Positions 10,201 to 18,700 of a DNA stretch of 64,000 bases are shown here, piece by piece (the first letter of the stretch is position 1; every line of letters begins with the position of its first letter). Location: contig NZ_JMMA01000002.1 in the NCBI RefSeq assembly GCF_000686125.1, positions 682,001 through 746,000 of the forward strand, written 5' to 3'. The stretch comes from Ruminococcus sp. NK3A76 (GTDB lineage Bacteria; Bacillota; Clostridia; Oscillospirales; Ruminococcaceae). A program made the position numbers and the translations under genes. The notes beneath the pieces are model-generated. The model was not told where the DNA came from and made no database searches. It was given only the letters and a program-made list of their open reading frames with translations.

Positions 10201-12924
10201 GAAGGCAGAGTGTGGTATGAGGTCAACGCTAAGGAAACACAGCTTGCAAAGGACAAGGCTCGTATCATCAAGGAAGCCTTTAAGAACTGGCTGTGGGAGG
10301 ATATGTCAAGGAGAGAAAAGTATGTAGATAAGTACAATAACCTTTTCAACGCTATTCGTGGGCGTGAGTATGACGGCTCACACCAGACCTATCCCGGCAA
10401 AAATCCTGCAATAAATATGCGCCCTCATCAGGCAAACGCTATTATGCGTGGAAAGCTTGGCGGCAACACCTTGCTTGCTCACTGTGTAGGTGCAGGAAAG
10501 AGCTTTGAGATGATCGCTATAACTATGGAGAAAAAGCGTTTGGGATTGATAAATAAAGCCTGTGTGGTTGTTCCAAAGCACTTGACTTTGCAAATGGCAA
10601 GTGAGTGGATGAGGCTTTATCCTAATGCAAAGCTGCTTGTCGCAAGACCGGAGGACTTCACAAAGGACAACAGGCAGAAATTCATAGCAAGGTGTGTTAC
10701 GGGCGATTATGATGCGGTCATAATGTCTTTCACTCAGTTTGAAAGAATTCCTATGTCCGATGAATATCGCAGGCAGTTTATGGAGAATGAGCTGAATGAG
10801 TTAATGGAAGCTCTTGAAGATGTTGACAGCAGCGACAGAGTTTCCGTCAAGGCATTGGAGCGTCAGCAGAAAAAGCTGGAGGAAAGGCTTGAAAAGCTGA
10901 TGAGTTCCAAAAAAGATAACAGCCTGTGCTTTGAAAAGCTGGGCTTTGATTACCTCGTCTGTGATGAAGCTCACTATTACAAGAACTGCTTTGTTGCAAC
11001 AAAAATGTCCAACGTGGCAGGTGTGCAGACTACAGCCGCACAAAAGAGTGAGGATATGCTTATGAAAACGCAGTATCTTAATAACAAATACGGCTGCAAT
11101 AATATCCTCTACGCTACGGGAACTCCCTGCACGAACAGTATGGTGGAGTTTTACGTTATGCAGAGGTATCTTCGCCCCGATCTTTTGGAAAAGGCAGGGC
11201 TTGAAACATTCGATGACTGGGCCTCGACGTTCGGTGAGGTAGTTTCACAGCTTGAAATAAAGCCTGCGGGAAACGGCTTTCAGATGAAAAATCGTTTTTC
11301 AAAGTTTGTAAATATCCCGGAGCTTATGATGATGTATAAGGAGTTTGCGGATATTCAGACACCCGATATGATACGCTTGCCTGTGCCGGAGCTTAAAACC
11401 GGCAAGCCTATAGTTGTTTCAGCAAAGCCCGACGATTATCAGAAGGAATATATGAAACAGCTTGCTCAGCGAGCAGAAATGATACACGGCGGAAACGTTG
11501 ATCCGAGAGAGGATAATATGCTGAAGATAACCCACGAAGCAAGGCTGTTAGGTCTTGACTGTCGCTGTATGAACCCAGAGGTAGTACCTGCGCCGGACAG
11601 CAAGGTGAACAAGCTGCTTGATAACCTTGTTCGGAATTACAATGATACAATGGCTGAGCGTGGAGTGCAGATCGTTTTCTGCGATATAGCTATCAATGAA
11701 GATGCTGAGCATTTTTCCATTTATGAAGCGATAAAAAAAGATTTGGTCGAGCGAGGTATTCCGAGGGAGGAGATCTGCTTTGCAGGAGATGCCAAAACAG
11801 ACAAGGCAAGAGCAGAGATGTTTGAGCAGCTTAGAAAGGGTGAAAAGCGTTTTATCCTTGCAAGTACATCAAAGCTCGGAACAGGTGCGAATATTCAAGA
11901 CCGTATCTGTGCTATACATCATCTTGATATCCCGTGGAAGCCTGCCGATCTGACACAGCAGGATGGTCGTGGTGTGCGTCAGGGCAATATGTTCCCGGAG
12001 GTGGGTATCTATCATTATCTGACCGAAAACACCTTTGATGCATATATGATGGGCATAATCACAAACAAGGCTAAGTTCATAAATCAGATAATGACCTCAA
12101 AAGACCCTGTGCGTATTTCCGAGGACGTTGATGAAATGGTGTTGACCTATTCCGAAATGCAGGCTATTGCAAGCGGCAACCCTATGATAAAAGAGAAGAT
12201 ACAGCTTGATAACGATATTCAGACGTTAAAAATGCTTGAAAGCGAATACAAGAAATCGCTGTTTAGGTATCAGGAGCAGGCGGAGAGAACGCTGCCGCAG
12301 CGTATCGAGCAATACACCACTTATCTTGAAAAGGCAACGGAAGATCAGGAGAGCTTTATGACAAATCACCCCGAAGGAACTGCCTTCCAAATAGAGATTG
12401 ACGGGAAGGTCTACTCGGAAGCGACTTCCGAGCACGTTCGTGAGGAAGCAGGTGAAGCCCTTGAAAAGCTTATAATCAAGGTTTCAACTACAGGAGAATC
12501 AATGAAGGTCGGAAAGTATTTCGGCTTTGACCTGCTGCTTGAACAGAATCCGCAAAACCTGAGTTTCTTTGAGCAGGGAGCGCCCTGTATCATATCCCTC
12601 TGCGGTTTACTGAAATACACAACCGAGGTCAATCTGCAAAATCATCAGGGCAATATGCGTAGAATAGAAAACCTTGCGGCAAACTCAATATCAAACCGTA
12701 TCGTTCAGTATAAAGCCGATATTGAAAGGGCGCAGGCTAATCTTGCCGAGGCTAAGGAAAACATAACAAAGCCCTTTGACAGAGCAGAGGAGCTTGCTCA
12801 GAAGCAGGCAAGGCTTGAAGTGGTGAACGAAGCTTTGAGTAAGGGCGATGATGTTGTTCCGACGGTGGTAGAGGAGGTAGCTGACCAGCCAAATTTTAAG
12901 CCTAAAAATATGAAAAGAAGGTGA
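4291..12924 (+). CDS. Giant DNA methylase-SNF2 helicase of conjugative element
   Basis: A 2877-residue protein typical of Tn1549-like ICEs. The N-terminus resembles the ArdC-like region (NRLGRFVNKGARSIAVF). Residues about 240-355 are a low-complexity Arg/Gly/Asp linker that overlaps tnpV in another frame. About 1340-1480 is an N6-adenine methylase fold: FYTPPEVTDGVFQAL, the SAM-binding ILEPSMGVGNFF and a catalytic motif GNVPFG in place of NPPY. About 2050-2600 is a SF2/SNF2 helicase: HCVGAGKSFEM (Walker A), VCDEAHYYKN (DEAH), ATGTPCTNS, and GRGVRQGN (motif VI). A coiled C-terminus ends in a basic FKPKNMKRR tail. TTG is taken as start with AGGAAAGGAG 10 bases upstream. It likely protects or processes transferred DNA; this is inferred from the family's context. 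Confidence 0.92.
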   Translation: MNNRYQSVCYNWSDVTERLRRDKQTLARFLRFSASLYKMGFPDAALVFYHDPNATKVAELETWNRLGRFVNKGARSIAVFGEGDRCRHLFDISQTNGKPIPNGWRLTEDVAAELVDVISENYGRECKDIHEVLAAVAVDNIKAHSPEMQYTIEQMNLSQKETAEYQRSVVSAVRFVVENRCEQNGGMPLSGNINLNAADYFKDTRDVIRFCDLVQRSAKDSLLEIEREVIQILRKRREREHELQVKPDRTDVSRGSIHGRPAGNRNAQNTDRQVGQNVAGVGENRVPDRGDGADSNGQVEHNTEGDRQTGRSPVHRAGRTLPKREPSPRNIQRNAEVGERPSADDRAQDNGGDSLSAEELTADTLIQRYLQSDFNRRPDSYEIAGRFLADFLDTDVDIVEFFRKHEAYKYSERQQAEIILLIENALRLREQEQKKAEQTPSEGDDGFVLIGTSGIAVPTNMEPVFPTEIVEDITPPEETPEIDLSRPTEEEVETVTQNQPANDTVIVKNETVVTTDLPPITDENIIFGVLKQDQFFHIKKDRIEAFFENNTDHDERVEFVKQIFNSDYSEVLLGDTEESRYGYKTYDEGIHIWKGSYLSRTMESGFSWEQIQSFYADMVERGLLLDTHVSEIDEPIFTEPTEKKSYPEPEEETTETPNENEGAEQLSFFGEPVPVEQTAKKAKKSSKTKVLAKTPMPNFLITEDMKKYVLRCGSPERGSLSRIVAQLQKGKSIAENAEFLRNEFGSDGRGYVYNTSDFSETKNICSWFDDNGIIISAGENVVNPYSSAKMPWESAAARIADMLDNGEFCSQDIIDGAAEKEIKDIADRLWYLHQDTDKSVYQYFIPDEMFKGGFPDSTERIKLALLDKDTLQEYINGLEQFVTDYEQNRDIMRFHFHKPKELLYRLKDLQIERKQFITKPDFSFKGYYFISEREKDALLGYGSGFSDGKFRIEKFFKEDHSLPEQIKFLKKEYGTGGGSRRGGDEWHDAKGIAYMRGESIGKPDTKILMKWNEVANRISRLVSEGKYITQKDIEDKIRDCKRIVQNYDPDSYSDFDKEYERRQYHEAQQFLGEQGVAVERPIDGLIKRAQDTGIPVEIKNSQPAEDAAEQAVYMDIRDESFIELHQTDEGISYTLYAPDLTIVDGGVWEMEESMSLMTAAAEILATTSNALAEVEDYNHFMALVDMDARLDIPAELALLKAHILEELSDEAAEILDAEPTELVADDDIDEPEPKKVAVNTLEKITAVPVIPKSGTPVTYHFSESDIVQGGAKSKFKANIEAIKTLQKIEAENRYATPEEQSVLAGYVGWGGIPQAFITDRAADNIGGNLGDAAPTGWEEEQQELRQLLSDDEYKAARASTLTSFYTPPEVTDGVFQALRQFGFEGGNILEPSMGVGNFFAKMPDDMRDGSKLYGVELDSISGRIAQLLNPEDRIQITGFEKTRFNNNSFDVVIGNVPFGDYKVSDKAYDKLGFNIHDYFAVKSIDKVKPGGVVAIVTSKFTMDKMNDKARRYLAERCDLLGAVRLPNNAFKKNAGTETTTDILFFQKRETLTVQVPSWVHFGETADGIPCNQYFVDNPDMVLGTMAWDERMKGRYGDDSRVTTCLPNTETPLSEQLKAAISKIKGKIETITIAEEGKQDIEIILADPSVRNYTHTIVDGKLFFRENEIMTKVQETGKTLDRMMGMHFIRQKTMAVIDAQARGCDDAELKRLQADLNYTYDIFKRAYGAITDRANERVFQHDDDYNTIAALEIVDTEKKTVEKAEIFSKRTILPETEIVSCETPQEALQISIDRKGKVDLAFMAKLVGVEPDEIIKELGNDIFRNPKFIKDNDPLSGYEDASEYLSGNVREKLRIATEYAEHIDKSFEKNVEALKTVIPKDLEASEISVRIGANWVDVEDYNLFLREVLRGQPFAHPITRTKMGEYKIEGKYQDRSLASMQTYGTSRMSSYHILENLLNQRDVVVRDRHEEEGRVWYEVNAKETQLAKDKARIIKEAFKNWLWEDMSRREKYVDKYNNLFNAIRGREYDGSHQTYPGKNPAINMRPHQANAIMRGKLGGNTLLAHCVGAGKSFEMIAITMEKKRLGLINKACVVVPKHLTLQMASEWMRLYPNAKLLVARPEDFTKDNRQKFIARCVTGDYDAVIMSFTQFERIPMSDEYRRQFMENELNELMEALEDVDSSDRVSVKALERQQKKLEERLEKLMSSKKDNSLCFEKLGFDYLVCDEAHYYKNCFVATKMSNVAGVQTTAAQKSEDMLMKTQYLNNKYGCNNILYATGTPCTNSMVEFYVMQRYLRPDLLEKAGLETFDDWASTFGEVVSQLEIKPAGNGFQMKNRFSKFVNIPELMMMYKEFADIQTPDMIRLPVPELKTGKPIVVSAKPDDYQKEYMKQLAQRAEMIHGGNVDPREDNMLKITHEARLLGLDCRCMNPEVVPAPDSKVNKLLDNLVRNYNDTMAERGVQIVFCDIAINEDAEHFSIYEAIKKDLVERGIPREEICFAGDAKTDKARAEMFEQLRKGEKRFILASTSKLGTGANIQDRICAIHHLDIPWKPADLTQQDGRGVRQGNMFPEVGIYHYLTENTFDAYMMGIITNKAKFINQIMTSKDPVRISEDVDEMVLTYSEMQAIASGNPMIKEKIQLDNDIQTLKMLESEYKKSLFRYQEQAERTLPQRIEQYTTYLEKATEDQESFMTNHPEGTAFQIEIDGKVYSEATSEHVREEAGEALEKLIIKVSTTGESMKVGKYFGFDLLLEQNPQNLSFFEQGAPCIISLCGLLKYTTEVNLQNHQGNMRRIENLAANSISNRIVQYKADIERAQANLAEAKENITKPFDRAEELAQKQARLEVVNEALSKGDDVVPTVVEEVADQPNFKPKNMKRR
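5012..5371 (+). CDS. tnpV: TnpV-like protein overprinted inside the helicase gene
   Basis: A 119-residue reading frame, +1 relative to the helicase frame and wholly inside it. It contains the hallmark of TnpV-family proteins (named from Tn4451-type mobile elements): PIGRWGRMWQEWVRTEYP near residue 30, an EIDRQAEARF segment, and a C-terminal IEHRIMEEIVYQ helix in the place of the family's NNxRxxAEEI end. An AAAGGAG Shine-Dalgarno (4994-5000) stands 11 bases before ATG 5012. The helicase frame over the same bases is compositionally odd linker, which is expected when the other frame is the constrained one. TnpV function is not established; a small DNA-binding or accessory role is usual speculation. 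Confidence 0.75.
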   Translation: MNYKLSPTGQMLAEVAYTDDPQEIEMLKTPIGRWGRMWQEWVRTEYPTEETVLIVTGRWNIIPREIDRQAEARFTELDALYRKENPRPVTFSEMQKWEKDRLLTIEHRIMEEIVYQPRS

Positions 12925-12927
12925 GTT

Positions 12928-14058
12928 ATGACAACAAATCGTGAGGACAGCATCGCTGAGCTTGCCGAGGTGCTCACAAAGGAACAACTTGCAAATATCA
13001 TATCCCATAATTATTCCGATCAGGCTCTTGCGGTAATGGCGGAGTTTGACAGGGGATATGTTGAACGCTTTGCCAATACCCTCTATGAAACCGAGAGTAT
13101 GGAAAAGATCATAGTGGCATACCGCAACAGAATAATCGACTGGAAAGACATTTTGCATATTGCAGAATACTCCTGTTACGACTATTCAAGTGAAGAATAC
13201 ATAGATCAGTTTATTCGCTCTATTGAATCCAAAGAGGTCAATCATACCACCGCTGCACGGATACTTACCGCAACAGCCTATGAGCCCGATACATACAAGG
13301 GTCTGGTGGAGCTTGTAAAAAGCGGTGCATATTACCCAACGCAGTATGCAAGTATCGGGCTCAACTACAGGGTCGCTGCACAGCTGCGTGATATGGGTAT
13401 TCCTCTTACTGCTATGCGAAAGGAAGGAATATACTATAATCTTGCAGATAAGTCTGAGTTTGATGAAGCTGTCAAAAACGGTGACAGAATAAAGCTTGTA
13501 AAGTTCCCTAAGCTGGCGGTCACGGTCAATGAAATGATGACCTATCCCGACTGGCAGGATTTCAAGGCTTGGTTCATAAGGCATACAGCTATCGACAGAG
13601 AAACGCTTACAAGCATAGGGCTGTCCGATCAGTACAGATATTTCTCTATGGAGCGTTATGCCGACAAGCTGGTGGAAAAGGTCGCAGCAGAGCATACTGC
13701 ATTTATATCGGATATGAAACAGCGGCAGCCGGAGGAAATAATCGGGTCTGCTTATGAGATAGTCATCAAGGAGCAGATAAAGGCTTTTATGACCGAGGTG
13801 CCGCAGATAATACACGAAAACAAGGTAGATGCACTTATGTCAAGCAGGAACACGCTTGACGATATTTACAAGGAATGGCTTAGTGACGATGTTTTTGCTG
13901 ATACCGACATTGAGATCATAGTGGATAATACAGCCGATAAGCTGATTGCCGCAAAAGAGCGTGAACAAAAGCTGGCGGCAGAGCTTGCAAAAAAGGCAGT
14001 TACAGAGGATATGCAGGACAAGCCACGTTTCAAGCCCGGTAAGAAAACACGGAGGTGA
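12928..14058 (+). CDS. DUF3848-domain ICE protein, copy 1
   Basis: A 376-residue protein of unknown function. The C-terminal half (about 190-350) matches the DUF3848 pattern seen in Clostridia mobile elements: an Ala/Tyr-rich helix, EEIIGSAYEIVIKEQIKAF, and a following LDDIYKEWL motif. The N-terminal half is a helical repeat region shared with the next gene (AEFDRGYVERFANTLYETESMEKIIVAYRNRIIDWKDILHIAEYS). It starts 4 bases after the helicase stop, and the end of the helicase gene supplies the Shine-Dalgarno GAAGGTGA. The C-terminus is a basic DKPRFKPGKKTRR tail similar to that of the helicase. Probably co-translated with its neighbours. Confidence 0.75.
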   Translation: MTTNREDSIAELAEVLTKEQLANIISHNYSDQALAVMAEFDRGYVERFANTLYETESMEKIIVAYRNRIIDWKDILHIAEYSCYDYSSEEYIDQFIRSIESKEVNHTTAARILTATAYEPDTYKGLVELVKSGAYYPTQYASIGLNYRVAAQLRDMGIPLTAMRKEGIYYNLADKSEFDEAVKNGDRIKLVKFPKLAVTVNEMMTYPDWQDFKAWFIRHTAIDRETLTSIGLSDQYRYFSMERYADKLVEKVAAEHTAFISDMKQRQPEEIIGSAYEIVIKEQIKAFMTEVPQIIHENKVDALMSSRNTLDDIYKEWLSDDVFADTDIEIIVDNTADKLIAAKEREQKLAAELAKKAVTEDMQDKPRFKPGKKTRR

Positions 14059-15149
14059 TAATGATAACAAGGGGAGAGTGTTACAAAAAGATCGGGGAGA
14101 TGGTCGATAATGTTGAGTTTTTCAAGATAGCACAGCACCGCTTCTCCGATTACACATTAAGCGTTATAGCTGAAAACAGCAGGGAGCTTGCTGACAGGCT
14201 GGCACATACAAAACTCAGCAGCGAGGCAGTTGAGCGCCTTGTAAAGGCTTATGATACCAATATTATATCCTACGGTGATCTGCTGCACATAGCTAATTAC
14301 AGCCTTGTTTCGGGCGGCAGCGAGAAGTATCTCAATGATTACTTTTCTTCAATAGCCGCAGGGCTGGACACAAAGACCGCTTCACAGATCTTGGTGGCTT
14401 CAAAGTTTGAGGACTGGTCATATAACGAGATATATTCTCTCGTAAAGTCGGGAACATACACAGTGGACGACAACACCTTTGTTGCCCTTAATCCCGATGT
14501 TGCAAGAGAGATAGACAGGCTGGGGTTGGAGCTTTACGCCTATGACAAGACAAACGATTTTTACCTTGTCAAGGACATTGACAAAACAATTGCCGATGGT
14601 GACGCTATTACTTTTTCAAAAAGTGCGCTGGCAGTCAGGATAAATGAAATGCGTAACGATCCCGACTGGAACGCTTTTCGTGACTATATCGCTGAGGATA
14701 TGGACGACATAAACAGTTTGACAGTCGATAGCTTGATTGAAGCCTATGAGGATTACCGCAAGGAAGAACTGAATATAGAACTCAGCCGTAAGGTGGATAA
14801 GTATTTTGAAGCCTTTATCTATGACATCAGAGAAAAGGGCGTTGATGAAGCCATTAAATGCTGCTATGAGATAACGGTAAAGACCAATATTCAAAGCTTT
14901 ATTGAATCCGAGCCTGCGGATATATCACCGGAGCAGTACGGTGCGCTGCTGTCGGCAGATAATCCACTTGATGTTATATATGGTTCGTGGCTGAAACGGG
15001 AGTATCTGAGGACTTATGATGATATTCCGAAGGCAATGGAGTATGCGGCGGATAGTATTCTGGAATCAAAGAAAAGGTCGCAAGCAAAAGATAACGAAAC
15101 GATATCCGATAAACCGCAGATACCTAAAAAGAAAGGCGGTGCAAGATGA
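14055..15149 (+). CDS. DUF3848-domain ICE protein, copy 2
   Basis: A 364-residue paralogue of the preceding protein. The same order is seen: an N-terminal helical region (SSEAVERLVKAYDTNIISYGDLLHIANYS), a VRINEMRNDPDWNAFRDYI segment, DEAIKCCYEITVKTNIQSF and a LDVIYGSWL motif. Its ATG overlaps the upstream stop by 4 bases, and GGAGGTGA, part of the preceding gene's last codons, is the ribosome site. The C-terminal tail is DKPQIPKKKGGAR. Function is unknown. Placement inside the helicase-to-ArdC block suggests a role in transfer or defence evasion, which is inference. Confidence 0.75.
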   Translation: MIMITRGECYKKIGEMVDNVEFFKIAQHRFSDYTLSVIAENSRELADRLAHTKLSSEAVERLVKAYDTNIISYGDLLHIANYSLVSGGSEKYLNDYFSSIAAGLDTKTASQILVASKFEDWSYNEIYSLVKSGTYTVDDNTFVALNPDVAREIDRLGLELYAYDKTNDFYLVKDIDKTIADGDAITFSKSALAVRINEMRNDPDWNAFRDYIAEDMDDINSLTVDSLIEAYEDYRKEELNIELSRKVDKYFEAFIYDIREKGVDEAIKCCYEITVKTNIQSFIESEPADISPEQYGALLSADNPLDVIYGSWLKREYLRTYDDIPKAMEYAADSILESKKRSQAKDNETISDKPQIPKKKGGAR

Positions 15150-15769
15150 ATATGACAGATAATGATTTTGAGCCGCTGTACAAGCGGCAAGAGGGCGATA
15201 GTGCTTTTGATACTGCACGAAAGGAACGTCTGAAAAGTACTTTTGATGAGCTTTCTCACGAACCCGATTGGTCGGGCTTCAAGGACTACCTCAAAGCACA
15301 GCTTGGGGATAATATGGACAAGCTGACCCCATATATCTTGAATGATATGCGGAACAAATACCACGCTGAATTGTCAATGAACAGCCTCGCAGATAAGGTG
15401 GCAGATGAGTATGACCGCTTTATCAAGGATATAAAACAACAGCCTGCCGACAGGATCGTGGAGACTGCTTATGAGATAGTTCAGAAGGACGATATACGGG
15501 AGTATTGCAGCGGAACGGACTATGTTTTATCTCAGCAGGAGCTTGATGAGCTGCTTGCTGCGGATAACCTGCTTGACCGTCTTTACGATAAGTGGGACGA
15601 GCTTTCAGAGGTGCATAGTTTATATGATATGGATATGATGCTCGAAGAAACTGCATCCGATCTGAAAGCCGAAAGGCTGGAGAGGGAAAGGAAAGCAGAA
15701 ATGTCAGAGTCAAAGCCTGATGACCTGACGGACAAACCGCATAAGCCAATGAAGCACGGCAGGAGGTGA
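15146..15769 (+). CDS. DUF3848-domain ICE protein, short copy 3
   Basis: A 207-residue version that keeps only the C-terminal DUF3848 part: SHEPDWSGFKDYL, a Tyr/Asp helix, ADRIVETAYEIVQKDDI and LLDRLYDKWDEL. It overlaps the upstream gene by 4 bases and ends with a basic HKPMKHGRR tail whose last codons AGG AGG TGA double as the Shine-Dalgarno of the next gene. The N-terminal helical module found in copies 1 and 2 is absent, so it marks the minimal conserved unit of this family. Confidence 0.75.
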   Translation: MNMTDNDFEPLYKRQEGDSAFDTARKERLKSTFDELSHEPDWSGFKDYLKAQLGDNMDKLTPYILNDMRNKYHAELSMNSLADKVADEYDRFIKDIKQQPADRIVETAYEIVQKDDIREYCSGTDYVLSQQELDELLAADNLLDRLYDKWDELSEVHSLYDMDMMLEETASDLKAERLERERKAEMSESKPDDLTDKPHKPMKHGRR

Positions 15770-15773
15770 GTAA

Positions 15774-18700
15774 ATGGCTTGGAAGAAATCATACACCCCC
15801 GAAGAGCGAGCCGAGTACAAACGCAAGCAGGCAGAGGAAATGCAGGATGTTTTCAAGCGAATCGACAAGGGAGTTGAGGAGGTTTTTAACTCCGACAAAT
15901 ACAAGGAATACTTGAAATTCGTATCAAAATTCACGGACTATTCCGCCAGAAACACCATGCTTATAAACCTCCAGCGCCCCGATGCAACACTTGTAGGCTC
16001 CTACGGCTTGTGGAAAAGGCTCGGTCGCTCCGTCATTAAGGGAGAAAACGGAATAATGATAATGTCACCCGTACCGCACAAGACAAATCAGTATGTCGAG
16101 ATCGAGCGTCAAGCAGAGGACGAGTGGGGCAACAAGCTATATAATGAGGACGGCACCGAGAAAATGGAAACGGTCGAAAAGGCTATTGTGGAAATAGCTT
16201 TCAGAAAGCAGTACGTTTTCGACCTGTCACAGACCGACGGCAAGCCCATTCCCGATCCTGTTCAGGAACTTTCGGGAGAGATAGACGAGGAAAAGCTTAA
16301 TGTCATTTTCAAGGCAGTCAAAAAGGCTACGAGGATAGCCCCGGAGTATCGTAATATTACAGGCGGAGCAAAGGGATATTATTCTCCGAGTTCTAATTCC
16401 ATTATCATAAAGTCTGGAATGAGTGGTGAGCAGGTGCTAAAGACTGTTGTTCACGAATCGGCGCACTGTCTGCTGCATGATCCCGATAAAAAGATCGTTA
16501 CAACAAAGTCGCCCCGAAACGAAAAAGAGGTGCAGGCGGAAAGTATTGCCTTTATCGTATGCGAAAAGCTGGGCGTGGATACCTCGGAATACTCTTTTCC
16601 CTACATAGCCTCTTGGTCGGAGGGTAAGCAGCTTGACCAGCTCAACAAGTTTCTTGATGAGATACAGAAAGCCTCACAAACTATCTTTGAGTCCATAGAT
16701 TCCGAACTGCTGAAATACAAAAAGCGTGATCTTACAGTTAATGAGATAATGGACGATACCGAGCTTTCAAATGTTCAGAAAGCCGAGATGTACCTTGATA
16801 TAGTAACGCAAAACGGCATTGTCTTTTCCGAGGAAGAAACAGCAAAGATCACAGAGCAGGCAGAAAAGGAAACAGATATTGGTGCTGTTTTTAAGCAGAT
16901 AGACGATACTGCCAATACCATAAATCAGCGTAACAGCTATGGCTATGATTTTCAGTATATGGATCCTATCGACACTACAGAGGAAGCACTTGCGGCTTTT
17001 GACAGGGGAGAGGCGGTCTATCTTCTTTATCCCGACGGTACAGAGGGTATGGCTGAAAATCGTGAGGAGATAGAGAACTTTTCCGGTCTGTTCGGTCTTG
17101 AAAAAGAGAAAAAGCAGGTGGTGGCTGTCGAGGATAATCCCGATCTGTATCCTGTTTCAAAGACAGAAGCGATAGAAATGTGGAGCAGAGGACTTGATGT
17201 TTTTATAGACGGAGTGCAGGCTGAGAGCTTAGAGCAGGTGGAAAACGCACCCGATTCAGCCCGTATCTGTCTTAGTGAATTTCAGTATTCGGCGGAACTT
17301 GATTTCGACAAAGGAGGTTTAGGAAACGTGAGAAATCAGCAGTTTTATGATAATTACAATCAGCAGAACTATCCTCAGCAGAGGAATAACAATATAATCG
17401 GGAACACGCCATATGATCAGCTTGGAGGCAGGGGAGAATTGCAGTATTATCGTGGTTTGAACACTCGGCACGCTCAGAATATAGCAAGACAGCTTGAAGC
17501 AGACGGTGTGCGTTTCAGCGGTGTTATCAAGGGCGGAACGACTACTATTACTATCAATCGTATGGATATACAGCGTTATGAAGCGGCTGTTGACAAGGTT
17601 AAGCAGACCTACGATCAGCGTAACAACAGGCAGGGAGGTTATATGAATAACGTTCCTTATCAGCAGAACGGTGATAGCCCTCAGCAGCTTGCTAAGGATA
17701 TAGAGAATTTCCTGTATAACCACAACGCAAACGGCTATCGTAGCATTGCTCAGGACAGAGCAGTCTCGGCTCGCAGTATTCAGAATGATATTGCGACTGG
17801 AAATGTCGGTACGATAAATGAGTATCTTGGAATGGTAGTAAACAATGTGGGTAATGCACAGGTTTCCGGTGAGGCAAATGAGCTGCTCACAAGAGTTGGC
17901 AATATGGTGAACGCAAGACAGCAGGGGTATCTGCAAAACAGCTTTCAGAATAATCAGCCGCAGCAGACAAACCCAAATGTCATTGGCAATACGCCCTATG
18001 AGCAGCTTGGTGCTCGGAATGAGCTGCAATACTACACTAAGCTCAAAAACCGCCATGCTGACAACATAGCTGCAAAACTGAATGAGTACGGTGTGCGTTT
18101 CAGCGGTCTGCGAAAAGGATTCAGTACAACGATCACAATAAACAAGGCGGATATTCCGAGATATGAAGCGGCTGTCGCAGAGGTGAAGCAGAGCTACCAG
18201 CAGAACAGCAGAGTCAATAATCAGAATAATTATCGACAGAGCAGTTATCAGCCAGCCTTTGCTGCACCTGCTTATGCTGACAGAGGCGGCTTTGGAAACG
18301 CCAGACCGTTTATAGGGGATTTTGATAATATCCCACGTCAAGGCGGCAGTATGCCCGATGCTCTTTTCGATACGCTCTCAAATATGCCGCAGAGGTCAAA
18401 TGCGGCTTTTGATTACAAGTCGGTGCCTATCGTGGTGGAATCATATATGGATGCGAAAATGAACGGGCGTTTGTCGGAGCTGCAAGCAAGCATTAAGGCT
18501 TCACAGGCTTGCAGGGATTACATAGAGCAGAATATCCACTCGGCTTATGAGAACAGGAATCTGTCGGGCTTTGTTCAGAATTTGGTTGATAAGTTCGGCA
18601 TTGACCGTGCTATGTACACAGTTGCAGCAACTATTCAGCTTAAAATGCAGGACGGGCGCTTTACCAATGAGGTCAAGGACATGGCTCGTCAGTATATGTT

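Noticed and set aside
13186-13815. 209-codon reverse-strand ORF opposite the first DUF3848 gene
   Set aside because: No family resemblance, no ribosome site, and the plus strand carries a well supported operon gene with coupled neighbours.
17319-18341. 340-codon reverse-strand ORF opposite the ArdC-like gene
   Set aside because: Its composition (Ile/Leu/Ser/Tyr-rich) is that expected from the antisense of Gln/Asn-rich coding sequence; the plus-strand domains are clear.
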